Positions 1 to 7,762 of a stretch of 64,000 bases of DNA are shown piece after piece. This DNA is from Streptomyces sp. NBC_00258 (lineage in GTDB: Bacteria; Actinomycetota; Actinomycetes; Streptomycetales; Streptomycetaceae). The notes below the pieces were generated by a model. That model was given only the letters and a program-made list of their open reading frames with translations, was not told where the DNA came from and ran no database searches. The stretch lies in assembly GCF_036182465.1 (NCBI RefSeq), contig NZ_CP108081.1, positions 9,362,001-9,426,000 of the forward strand, written 5' to 3'. Position numbers and translations under genes: made by a program. How positions within the stretch are numbered: the stretch's first letter is position 1; the number at the start of each line of letters is the position of its first letter.

Positions 1-1409
1 TGGCAGCCGTGCAGGCCACGGAGGTCGTCACCATCGCGGCCGCCGACCCCGCGGTCGATCCCCAACTCCCGGGCGACCACGTCCACACGAAGCTGACGCT
101 CACCGCCGACCTCGCGTACCGCTACCGCCGCGAGACCGTGCGGATCCTCGGCAACGTGGTCGAGGCGACCCACGGCGAGGGCCGGGACGAGCCGATCGGC
201 AGCGGCGACTCGGACCGTACGAACCAGACGTTCGCGCTCTGGCAGTCCCCGCTGACCTGGCTCGCCGACGACAACCCCCTCGGCGCCACCCCCGTCCTGG
301 AGGTGAGGGTCGACGGAGTGCTCTGGCACGAGGTCGACAGCCTCGCCGGGCGCGGCCCCCGCGAGCGGGTCTACATCACCGGGACCACCGCCGACGGCCG
401 CACCACCGTGACCTTCGGTGACGGCGTCCACGGCGCCCGCCTGCCCAGCGGCCACGAGAACGTCCGCGCCCGCTACCGCTTCGGCACGGGCCGGGCGGCC
501 AACGTGGCGGCCGGCCGCATCACCCAGGCCCTCACCCGGCCCCTCGGCGTCACCGCGGTCACCAACCCGCGCTCCGCCACGGGCGGCGCCGACGCCGACG
601 GCCCCGGACTGACCCGGCGCACGGTCCCGCTGGCCGTCTCGGCCCTGGACCGCCTGGTCTCGGAGACCGACTACGAGGACTTCGCCCGCTCCCGGGCCGG
701 CATCGGCCGGGCCGCCGCACGCGAACTCTTCGACGGACGGCGGCGCGTGCTGCACGTGACGGTCGCGGGCACGGACGACGTGCCGATCGCCGAGGACTCG
801 GACCTGTTGCGCGCACTGCGCGGCGCACTCACCGAGTACGGCGACCCGAACCTCCCGGTCCGCGTGGACGTCCGCGAACTCGTCGCGCTTCTCGTCGCCG
901 CGAAGGTGAAGGTGGCGCCCGACCACAGCTGGCAGGTCGTCGAACCCCGCCTGCGTCAGGCCCTGCTGCGCCGACTCGGCTACGAGGGAAGGGAGTTGGG
1001 CCAGCCCGCTCGTCTCTCCGACATCCTGGCCACGGCCCACCAGGTGCCCGGCGTCGACTACGTGGACGTCGACGTCTTCACCGGCGTCCCCGCCTCCGCG
1101 ACCGCGGAGGAGCTCAGCAGACTTCTCGCGAACCCGGGCCTGCCGAAGGCGTCGGTCCCGGCGCGCGGAGCCACGTACGACGAGAAGGTCCACATCGTCC
1201 GCGCGACGGACGGGGAAACCCTGTCGGCGATATGCGCCCGCCACGGCGTCCCGCTCGCCGAACTCCTGCGCCTGAACCCCGACATCACCGACACCCGCCG
1301 CCTGGCGAAGGGCCGTTCGGTGTACGTCTTCCGCGGCATCCGCCCGGCCCAGCTCGCACTGCTGTCGCCGAAGGCCGCGGACACCCTGATTCTGACGGAG
1401 GTCAAGTGA
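1..1409 (+). CDS. gpJ-like baseplate assembly protein with C-terminal LysM, 5' partial
   Basis: The frame is open from the left edge of the window to the TGA at 1407-1409. The GTG at 9 has no ribosome binding site, so I take this as the C-terminal part (about 466 residues) of a longer protein. The sequence resembles the 'putative baseplate assembly protein' (gpJ-like) of phage-tail-like contractile injection systems: a FGDGVHGARLPSG segment, then a long alpha/beta region ending in a SDILATAHQVPGVDYVDVDVF stretch. The last 50-60 residues (ATDGETLSAICARHGVPLAE and on) form a LysM-type fold that could contact peptidoglycan. The TGA overlaps the ATG of a 12-codon ORF that leads into the next gene. 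Family and context are fairly clear; the exact baseplate position is inferred. Confidence 0.8.
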   Translation, partial: AAVQATEVVTIAAADPAVDPQLPGDHVHTKLTLTADLAYRYRRETVRILGNVVEATHGEGRDEPIGSGDSDRTNQTFALWQSPLTWLADDNPLGATPVLEVRVDGVLWHEVDSLAGRGPRERVYITGTTADGRTTVTFGDGVHGARLPSGHENVRARYRFGTGRAANVAAGRITQALTRPLGVTAVTNPRSATGGADADGPGLTRRTVPLAVSALDRLVSETDYEDFARSRAGIGRAAARELFDGRRRVLHVTVAGTDDVPIAEDSDLLRALRGALTEYGDPNLPVRVDVRELVALLVAAKVKVAPDHSWQVVEPRLRQALLRRLGYEGRELGQPARLSDILATAHQVPGVDYVDVDVFTGVPASATAEELSRLLANPGLPKASVPARGATYDEKVHIVRATDGETLSAICARHGVPLAELLRLNPDITDTRRLAKGRSVYVFRGIRPAQLALLSPKAADTLILTEVK

Positions 1410-1446
1410 TGTCCCCGGACGTCCAGTTCGAGACGGAGGCCGTGTG

Positions 1447-3588
1447 ATGTCCAGGGAACCGGACGGACTCGCCGAGCTGCTGCCCCAGTGGCACCGGCTG
1501 CGCGACGCCCAGGAGGGCGAACCGCTGCGCGCCCTGCTCGCCGTCATGGCCGAGCAACTCGACCTCGTACGCGACGGAGTCGAGCAGGGCTACGAGGACC
1601 TGTTCGTCGAGACGGCGGCCCCCTGGGTGCTGCCGTACCTCGGCGACCTCGTCGGCTACCGCACGCTGCCGGGCTACGAGCGTGTCCTCACCACCGGTCT
1701 GCGGGGCGGGAGTTCGGCCGCGCTCACCGAGGCCGTCGCACCGCGCCGCGATGTCGCCGCGACCGTCGCCAACCGCCGCCGCAAGGGCACCCTCCACCTC
1801 CTCGAAGAACTCTCCGAGCGAGTGGCCGACTGGCCCGCACGCGCCGTCGAACTCTCCCGCCACGTCTCCCACCAGCAGCCCGTGAAGCTGTACGGGACCG
1901 GTGGCGCAGAGCGCGGTACACGCGGCCGCACGGTCGACCTCAGGGACAGCTCGGCGCTCGACCTGGCGGGCGGCCCCTTCGGCGCGGTGGCCCGTTCGGT
2001 CGACGTACGCAGGGCCGACTCCCGTCGCCGGCAAGGGGGTTGGGCCCCGGCGGGCGTCGGACTCTTCGTATGGCGGCTGAAGGCGTACTCGCTGACGTCC
2101 ACACCGGCGTACTGCATCGACCGGGCCCGCAACCTCTACACCTTCTCGATCCTCGGCAACGACACCCCGCTGGTCACCAAGCCGGTCCCGGAGCCGTCGC
2201 CCACCCACATCGCGACCATCGACAACGTGCCGGCGTTCATCCGCCGCCGTCAGCTCCACGACCGCCTCGCCGACTACTACGGCCCCGGCAAGAGCTTCGT
2301 GATCCGCCGCGACGGCGAGGACCGGCCCGTGCCGCCCTCCGACATCGTGGTCGCCGACCTCTCCGACTGGCGCTACCGGCCCAAGCGCGGCCAGGTCGCC
2401 GTCGACCCGGAGCTGGGCCGGATAGCCTTCGGCGCCCGCACCGCACCCCGCAAGGGCGTCTGGGTCGACCACCACTACGCGTTCGCCGCCGACACGGGCG
2501 GCGGCGAGTACCTACGCGACCGTGAGGCCAGGCCGGACGCCGAGTTCTACCGGGTCGGTCCCGGCGAGACGTACCGGCAGATCATGGACGCCTACCGGGC
2601 CTGGCAGAACGACCGCCGGGCCGGGCGCTGCGGTCCCGAGGGCATCATCGAGATCACCCACAGCGGCGCCTACCAGGAGCAGCTGGACTTCGACCTCGAC
2701 CCGGGCGACCGGCTCGAACTGCGCGCGGCCGAGGGCACCCGGCCGGTGATCCGGCTGCTCGACTGGTACAGCAACCGCCCCGACGCCCTCAACATCCGTG
2801 CGGTGTCGGCGGACTGCGCCCCGGGCGAGCGGCCGCGGATCGTCCTCGACGGACTGCTCGTCGCGGGCCGCGGCATCAACGTCACGGGCCCGATGGGCGC
2901 CGTCGTCGTACGCCATTCGACGCTCGTGCCCGGCTGGTCCCTGGAGCCCGAGTGCGATCCGCACTCGCCCGAGGAGCCGAGCATCGTCCTGGAACGCACC
3001 ACCGCGTGCCTCCAGGTCGAGCACAGCATCCTCGGCACGATCGAGGTCATCGGCGACGAGGTCTCCGAGGAACCCCTCGACATCCACATCCGCGACAGCG
3101 TCCTGGACGCCACCGCCGACGACCGCGAGGCACTCTCCGCCCCCGACTGCCGGCACGCCCACGCCGTCCTGCACCTGCACCGGACGACCGTGATCGGCGA
3201 GATCCACACCCACGCGGTCCGGATCGCCGAGAACTCCGTCTTCACCGGACGGCTCCACGTGGCCCGCCGAGGCATCGGCTGCATCCGCTTCTCGTACGTG
3301 CCGACCGGGTCCCGTACGCCACGTCGCCACCGCTGCCAGCCGGACCTGGTCGGCCCCGAACAGGCCTCCCGCGTACGGCCCTTGTTCACCTCCCAGCGCT
3401 ACGGGACGCCCTGGTACGGGCTGTTGGCGGATCGCTGCGCCGAGGAGCTCCGGCGCGGCGCGGAGGACGGGGCCGAACTGGGCGCCTTCCACGACCTGTA
3501 CCGGCCGCAGCGCGAGGACAGCCTGCGGGCACGGCTCGCGGAGTACACGCCCGCGGGGACGGACGCGGGGATCTTCTTCGTGACCTGA
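1447..3588 (+). CDS. phage tail protein (gpI-like N-terminus), injection-system baseplate component
   Basis: A 713-residue protein. The ATG at 1447 overlaps a TGA (1445-1447); a GTG at 1444 is the alternative start. Residues 1-120 (ELLPQWHRLRDAQ, PWVLPYLGDLVGYRTLPG) match the P2 gpI-like tail proteins of contractile injection systems. The C-terminal third (about 390-650) has alternating short hydrophobic strands (RIVLDGLLVAGRGINVTG, VVVRHSTLVPGW) suggestive of a right-handed beta-helix. It would sit in the baseplate or tail fibre next to the gpJ-like protein. It is in an operon with the genes on both sides, with 71 nt before the next start. The N-terminal assignment is good; the beta-helix is inferred from the strand pattern. 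Confidence 0.75.
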   Translation: MSREPDGLAELLPQWHRLRDAQEGEPLRALLAVMAEQLDLVRDGVEQGYEDLFVETAAPWVLPYLGDLVGYRTLPGYERVLTTGLRGGSSAALTEAVAPRRDVAATVANRRRKGTLHLLEELSERVADWPARAVELSRHVSHQQPVKLYGTGGAERGTRGRTVDLRDSSALDLAGGPFGAVARSVDVRRADSRRRQGGWAPAGVGLFVWRLKAYSLTSTPAYCIDRARNLYTFSILGNDTPLVTKPVPEPSPTHIATIDNVPAFIRRRQLHDRLADYYGPGKSFVIRRDGEDRPVPPSDIVVADLSDWRYRPKRGQVAVDPELGRIAFGARTAPRKGVWVDHHYAFAADTGGGEYLRDREARPDAEFYRVGPGETYRQIMDAYRAWQNDRRAGRCGPEGIIEITHSGAYQEQLDFDLDPGDRLELRAAEGTRPVIRLLDWYSNRPDALNIRAVSADCAPGERPRIVLDGLLVAGRGINVTGPMGAVVVRHSTLVPGWSLEPECDPHSPEEPSIVLERTTACLQVEHSILGTIEVIGDEVSEEPLDIHIRDSVLDATADDREALSAPDCRHAHAVLHLHRTTVIGEIHTHAVRIAENSVFTGRLHVARRGIGCIRFSYVPTGSRTPRRHRCQPDLVGPEQASRVRPLFTSQRYGTPWYGLLADRCAEELRRGAEDGAELGAFHDLYRPQREDSLRARLAEYTPAGTDAGIFFVT

Positions 3589-3659
3589 CCCCCGGCCCCA
3601 CGCGCACTCGACGCGCCCCAGAACCCGCACGCAATTCCTGAACCAGGGGGATCCCCTTC

Positions 3660-5243
3660 ATGCACGCAGACCTCTCCCGCTCCACGTTCCGCCCGGAGCG
3701 GCACTACTCAGCGGTCATCGCCCAGCAGGGCCGTGTCCAGCTCGACGCCGACGCCAACGAACAGACCGCGATCCAGCTGTACCAGGCCCGCGCGCTCACC
3801 GCCGACCTGATCGGACAGCACGGCGGCCCGCGCGACGCCGCCGGCTTCCGCATCGAGTACGTCGGCGGCAGGCACGACATCGACACCCTGCACATCCACG
3901 GCGGCCGCTACTACGTCGACGGCATCCTGTGCGACGCCGACCGCCCGGCCCCCGGCGTCCCCGTACCGGACGAGGGCGACGACGAGCAGGAGCAGGACTC
4001 CGCGCGGCCGCCCGTGTACTGGACCTACTGGGACCAGCCCGACGGATACCGGGACCCGGAGAAGCCCGGCGACCGGCTGCCCTCGCCCGCCCAGGCCCCG
4101 TTCGTCGTCTACCTCCAGGTGTGGGAGCGCTCGGTCACCGCGGCCGAGGACCCGACGCTGCGAGAGGTCGCGCTCGGTGCGGCCATGCCGGACACCGCAG
4201 CCCGCGCCAAGGTCGTCTGGCAGGTCCTGCCGCTGGCCCTCGACGAGCTGGAGACCGAGGAGACCGAGCCGTCCAAGGAGGTCGTCCGCGCCGCCTTCGC
4301 ACGCTGGGCGCAGAAGCAGGCCGCGCCCACGGCCCGCCTCGCCGCCCGCGCCGAACGGCCCGACCACGCCGACGAGGACCCCTGCCTGGTCAAGCCGGAC
4401 TCCCGCTACCGCGGCCCCGAGAACCAGCTGTACCGCGTGGAGGTCCACGAGGGCGGCGCGGCGGGCGAGGGTGCCAAGGGGGACGAGTCGAAGGGCGCCA
4501 CCTTCAAGTGGTCCCGCGAGAACGGCTCCGTGGTCTTCCCGGTCGACGAACTCGACGGAACCTGGGTCCAGTTGGCGTCCCTCGGCCACGACGACAAGCT
4601 GGACCTGGACGTCGGCGACCGGGTGGAGTTCACCGATACCGCGTACGCCTCCCGCCTCGAACCCCTCCCGCTGCTCAGGGTCGAGGAACTGGACCTGCCC
4701 GGCCGCCGCGTACGCCTGTCGGCCGAGCCGGAGCCCGGCGTCGGACGCCTGCCGCACCTGCACCCGTTCCTGCGCCGCTGGGACCACCACGACGGCCCGA
4801 AGCGCAAGGGCCGGTCAACCACCCTGCGGGGCGGGGCGGTTCCGGTCACCGAGGGGGAGTGGCTGCCCCTGGAGGACGGCGTCGAGGTCTACTTCGCCAA
4901 GGGCGGCACGTACCGCACCGGCGACCACTGGATCGTCCCCGCCCGTACGGCCACCGGCAGTGTCGAGTGGCCGGTCGACCCGGCGCGCCGCCCGCTGCTC
5001 CGGGGCCCGGCCGGTATCGCCCGCCACTTCGCGCCGCTCGCCCTGGTGAAGGGCGAGGGGGAGGCCCTGGACCTGCGGCTCGCCTTCGGCCCGCTCGCCA
5101 GCAGCATCCCCGCGGCGGACGAGGCGACGCTCGCGGCGGAGACCCGGGCGCGACAGGAGGAACAGGCGGCCGAGGCCGACCCCTCCGGCGGGAGGTCGCA
5201 GACCACCGCCGAGGCGGAGGCTGCCGTGGAAGGAGACAAGTAA
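3660..5243 (+). CDS. DUF6519 domain protein of the injection-system cluster
   Basis: A 527-residue protein starting at ATG 3660, preceded by AGGGGG. The opening (MHADLSRSTFRPERHYSAVI, then QGRVQLDADANEQ) is the hallmark of the DUF6519 proteins found beside gpI/gpJ-like baseplate genes in actinobacterial contractile injection clusters. The middle holds a GATFKWSRENGSVVFPV motif. The last 40 residues are Glu/Ala rich and probably disordered. Its biochemical role is unknown; association with the tail spike or baseplate is inferred from gene order. The TAA stop overlaps the ATG of the amidase gene (TAATG), so translation is coupled. Confidence 0.75.
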   Translation: MHADLSRSTFRPERHYSAVIAQQGRVQLDADANEQTAIQLYQARALTADLIGQHGGPRDAAGFRIEYVGGRHDIDTLHIHGGRYYVDGILCDADRPAPGVPVPDEGDDEQEQDSARPPVYWTYWDQPDGYRDPEKPGDRLPSPAQAPFVVYLQVWERSVTAAEDPTLREVALGAAMPDTAARAKVVWQVLPLALDELETEETEPSKEVVRAAFARWAQKQAAPTARLAARAERPDHADEDPCLVKPDSRYRGPENQLYRVEVHEGGAAGEGAKGDESKGATFKWSRENGSVVFPVDELDGTWVQLASLGHDDKLDLDVGDRVEFTDTAYASRLEPLPLLRVEELDLPGRRVRLSAEPEPGVGRLPHLHPFLRRWDHHDGPKRKGRSTTLRGGAVPVTEGEWLPLEDGVEVYFAKGGTYRTGDHWIVPARTATGSVEWPVDPARRPLLRGPAGIARHFAPLALVKGEGEALDLRLAFGPLASSIPAADEATLAAETRARQEEQAAEADPSGGRSQTTAEAEAAVEGDK

Positions 5244-6139
5244 TGGCGAAGCCCCTGACCGCGTCCAAGCTGGTGGAGATCCTGCGCGCCGAGGGCCTGA
5301 CGGTCCACGAGGTACGCAACTGGCGCCGCCACAACCGCAATTCGAAGGGCCCCTGGGGTCCGATGAACGGCGTGATGATCCACCACACCGTCACGTCCGG
5401 CACCGACGCCTCCGTCGACATCTGCTACGACGGCTACTCGGGCCTGCCCGGACCCCTGTGCCACGGAGTCATCGACAAGAAGGGCCAGGTCCACCTGGTC
5501 GGCAACGGCCGCGCCAACCACGCGGGCCTCGGCGACGGAGACGTCCTGCGCGCGGTGATCAACGAGTCGAAGCTGCCGGCCGACAACGAGGCCGACACCG
5601 ACGGCAACCGCCACTTCTACGGCTTCGAGTGCATCAACCTCGGCAACGGCAAGGACCCCTGGCCCGAGGCCCAGAAGGAGGCCATCGAGAAGGTCTCCGC
5701 CGCCATCTGCCGCGCCCACGGCTGGACCGAGCGCTCCGTCATCGGCCACAAGGAGTGGCAGCCGGGCAAGACGGACCCGCGCGGCTTCACGATGGACGGT
5801 ATGCGCAAGCGCATAGCCGAGCGGCTGCGCGGCAAGGGCGACAGCGGCAAGCCCGCCCCCGACCCGAAGCCCGCACCCAAGCCCTCGTACGAGCCCTTCC
5901 CGGGCGGCGGCTTCTTCCACATCGGCCAGAAGTCCGCCGTCATCACGGCCATGGGCCGCCGTCTGGTCGCCGAGGGCTGCGGCCGCTACGAGGAGGGCCC
6001 CAGCCCCGACTGGACCGAGGCCGACCGCAAGTCCTACGCGGCCTGGCAGCAGAAACGGGGCTTCAAGGGCAAGGACGCGGACGGCATCCCGGGCAAGGTC
6101 ACCTGGGACGCGCTGAAGGTGCCCAGGTCGCGCGACTGA
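5243..6139 (+). CDS. N-acetylmuramoyl-L-alanine amidase with peptidoglycan-binding domain
   Basis: A 298-residue protein starting at the ATG in the TAATG overlap with DUF6519. Residues 40-200 are an Amidase_2 (AmpD/PGRP-like) domain: MIHHTVTSG and SVIGHKEWQPGKTDPRG supply the expected zinc ligands (two His and the Asp of KTDP). A Pro/Lys-rich linker (about 200-225) leads to a C-terminal peptidoglycan-binding domain (HIGQKSAVITAMGRRLV to DGIPGKVTWDALK). No signal peptide is visible, which fits export with or as part of the injection particle, where it would cut peptide from cell-wall glycan. It is the last gene of the cluster; the next gene is convergent. Confidence 0.88.
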   Translation: MAKPLTASKLVEILRAEGLTVHEVRNWRRHNRNSKGPWGPMNGVMIHHTVTSGTDASVDICYDGYSGLPGPLCHGVIDKKGQVHLVGNGRANHAGLGDGDVLRAVINESKLPADNEADTDGNRHFYGFECINLGNGKDPWPEAQKEAIEKVSAAICRAHGWTERSVIGHKEWQPGKTDPRGFTMDGMRKRIAERLRGKGDSGKPAPDPKPAPKPSYEPFPGGGFFHIGQKSAVITAMGRRLVAEGCGRYEEGPSPDWTEADRKSYAAWQQKRGFKGKDADGIPGKVTWDALKVPRSRD

Positions 6140-6197
6140 CCGGCGGCCCGCCGCGCCGGGGCCTCGAACGAGCCGCGGACCCGGCGGAAGGCCAAGG

Positions 6198-7604
6198 TCA
6201 GCCGCCGGTCACCTTCGGCGCCCACGCGCACGCCTCGACCGCCGCCGCCAGCACGGACCGCTCGGTGGCGGTGAGGGCGTACGTGTCCGGAGTGCCGGAC
6301 GGCGCGTCCAGGTGCGGGCGGACCCGGTCGGCGTCGGCGGCGGTGAGGGTGGAGAGCGGTTTCATCAGCAGGTTGAGCGGGTGCTCCAGGTCCTGGACGA
6401 CCGTCGAGTAGAAGTCCGTCGACGAGTTCCTCGTGGGAAGCGCGAGCATGCCCTCGTACACCGCCAGCCGTCCGTACGGCGACGACGCGAACTTTCCGAC
6501 GGCGCGCGGGAGCGCCAGATCGTCGTCCTTGCTGTCGGGCCCCGCCTGCACCAGGAAGGGCGGGGCCGGGGAGCGTTCGAGGGTGGCGAGGTCGTAGTGG
6601 TAGTTGACGTTGCCGCCCTCCGCCACCAGGAGGTTCCACGGAGCCACCGGGTTGAGCCGGAAGAACGTACGCGGTGACGAGTGCCAGCCGTCGTGCAGTC
6701 CGCGGAGACGGCCGCCGATGACCTGCCAGCGGTACAGGCCCCCGTCGTAGCCGGCCGTGACGATGGAGTCCTCGGTGAAGGTGATCGCGTTGATCGAGCC
6801 GTGCCGCAGGGACTCCACGACGATGTCGTGCATCGGCTGCAGTCTGCTGTCGGTGACGAGGATCCGGGTGTCGTCCGCGAAGGCTATCCGGGTGCCGGTG
6901 GCGTCGACGGCGAACAAGTCGGCACGCCGGAGGCCGAACTCCCGCAGATTGAGCTGCTCCTGCTCGCCGTCCGCGAGGGCGAAGGCGACGCCGTTCAGCT
7001 TCGTGCCCATCACGAAACCCGTCGCGGTCGCCTCCACCACCGCGTCCAACAGGCCGCTGCCCTGGGCCAGTACGGCCTCCCGGCCGGGTGTGTACTCGAC
7101 GACCTCCGTGTCGCCGCGGTAGCCCCCGCTGTCGAACTCCCGCCGGGCCACGACCGTTTCGCTGTCGATGGCGCACAGCGACCAGTGCTGCGCGGGCCCC
7201 TCGTACAGTGTCGACCGCACGCCCGTCCGGTCGACGGTGACGACGCGCGAGGTGTGCGCGTCGCGGCCCCTGAGGTCGAGCGCCACGACCGGATGACGCA
7301 CCGAGAAGCCCACCGGACTGGCGAAGCCCAGCGTGTCGGACAGCCTGTGGGTCGTACGGTCGAACAGTTCCGCCCCGAGCCTGGTCGCCTCCCTGGGCGG
7401 GAGCCCGGTGAGCACGTCCGCCAAACGGGCGTCGGCGCCGGACGGCGGGTCCCACTTGCGGCGTTTCAGATGGGCCGCCGCGCCCACTGCCTGGGGCAGT
7501 GGCAGGGAGAGGATCAGCCACCACAGGGTGCGCCAGTCGCCCTTGCGCGCCACCTTGCGCGCCATACCGATCGGATCCGGACCGCCGTCGATGCGCGGAA
7601 TCAC
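6198..7604 (-). CDS. WD40-like beta-propeller protein of the trypsin-NACHT cassette
   Basis: A 468-residue protein. The GTG at 7604 has GGGGAGG 9 nt upstream, so I prefer it to the longer frame reaching 7676. After a hydrophobic stretch (LWWLILSLPLPQAVGAAAHL) come repeated strand-rich units such as SINAITFTEDSIVTAGYDGG followed by LYRWQV, typical of WD40 blades. No catalytic residues are recognised. It lies downstream of and co-directional with the trypsin-NACHT gene, separated by 146 nt that contain tandem repeats. A sensor, scaffold or effector role in that cassette is inferred from context only. Confidence 0.6.
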   Translation of the reverse strand: MIPRIDGGPDPIGMARKVARKGDWRTLWWLILSLPLPQAVGAAAHLKRRKWDPPSGADARLADVLTGLPPREATRLGAELFDRTTHRLSDTLGFASPVGFSVRHPVVALDLRGRDAHTSRVVTVDRTGVRSTLYEGPAQHWSLCAIDSETVVARREFDSGGYRGDTEVVEYTPGREAVLAQGSGLLDAVVEATATGFVMGTKLNGVAFALADGEQEQLNLREFGLRRADLFAVDATGTRIAFADDTRILVTDSRLQPMHDIVVESLRHGSINAITFTEDSIVTAGYDGGLYRWQVIGGRLRGLHDGWHSSPRTFFRLNPVAPWNLLVAEGGNVNYHYDLATLERSPAPPFLVQAGPDSKDDDLALPRAVGKFASSPYGRLAVYEGMLALPTRNSSTDFYSTVVQDLEHPLNLLMKPLSTLTAADADRVRPHLDAPSGTPDTYALTATERSVLAAAVEACAWAPKVTGG

Positions 7605-7684
7605 CGTGTGCCGCCTCCCCGTTGGTGAGTTTCCACCCCTGGTCACCGTCCGGACATATTTTGTCGCAGGTGTCACGGCGAGAG

Positions 7685-7762
7685 CCAGCGTGTTGTCACG
7701 TGGGGAACGTGGAGAACCAGCACGTTGTCGGGTGGAGAACCAACAGGTTGTCAGGTGGAGAA
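7685..7762. repeat. degenerate 23-bp tandem repeat, three units
   Basis: Three related 23-nt units lie at 7685-7707, 7717-7739 and 7740-7762, with core GTTGTCGGGTGGAGAACC in unit 2. Units 2 and 3 abut; units 1 and 2 are 9 nt apart. The array starts inside the last codons of the trypsin-NACHT gene (stop 7751-7753) and runs into the gap before the propeller gene. Confidence 0.7.

Noticed and set aside
9..11. GTG at 9 as the real start of the first gene
   Set aside because: No ribosome binding site, frame open to the window edge, and gpJ-like proteins are longer.
3929..5242. 5' extension of the amidase frame into the DUF6519 gene
   Set aside because: The Arg/Pro-rich extension is out of frame with DUF6519, and the ATG in the TAATG overlap starts a normal amidase.
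7685..7762. Possible CRISPR array
   Set aside because: Only three degenerate units, two of them abutting without a spacer, partly inside a coding region, and no cas genes.
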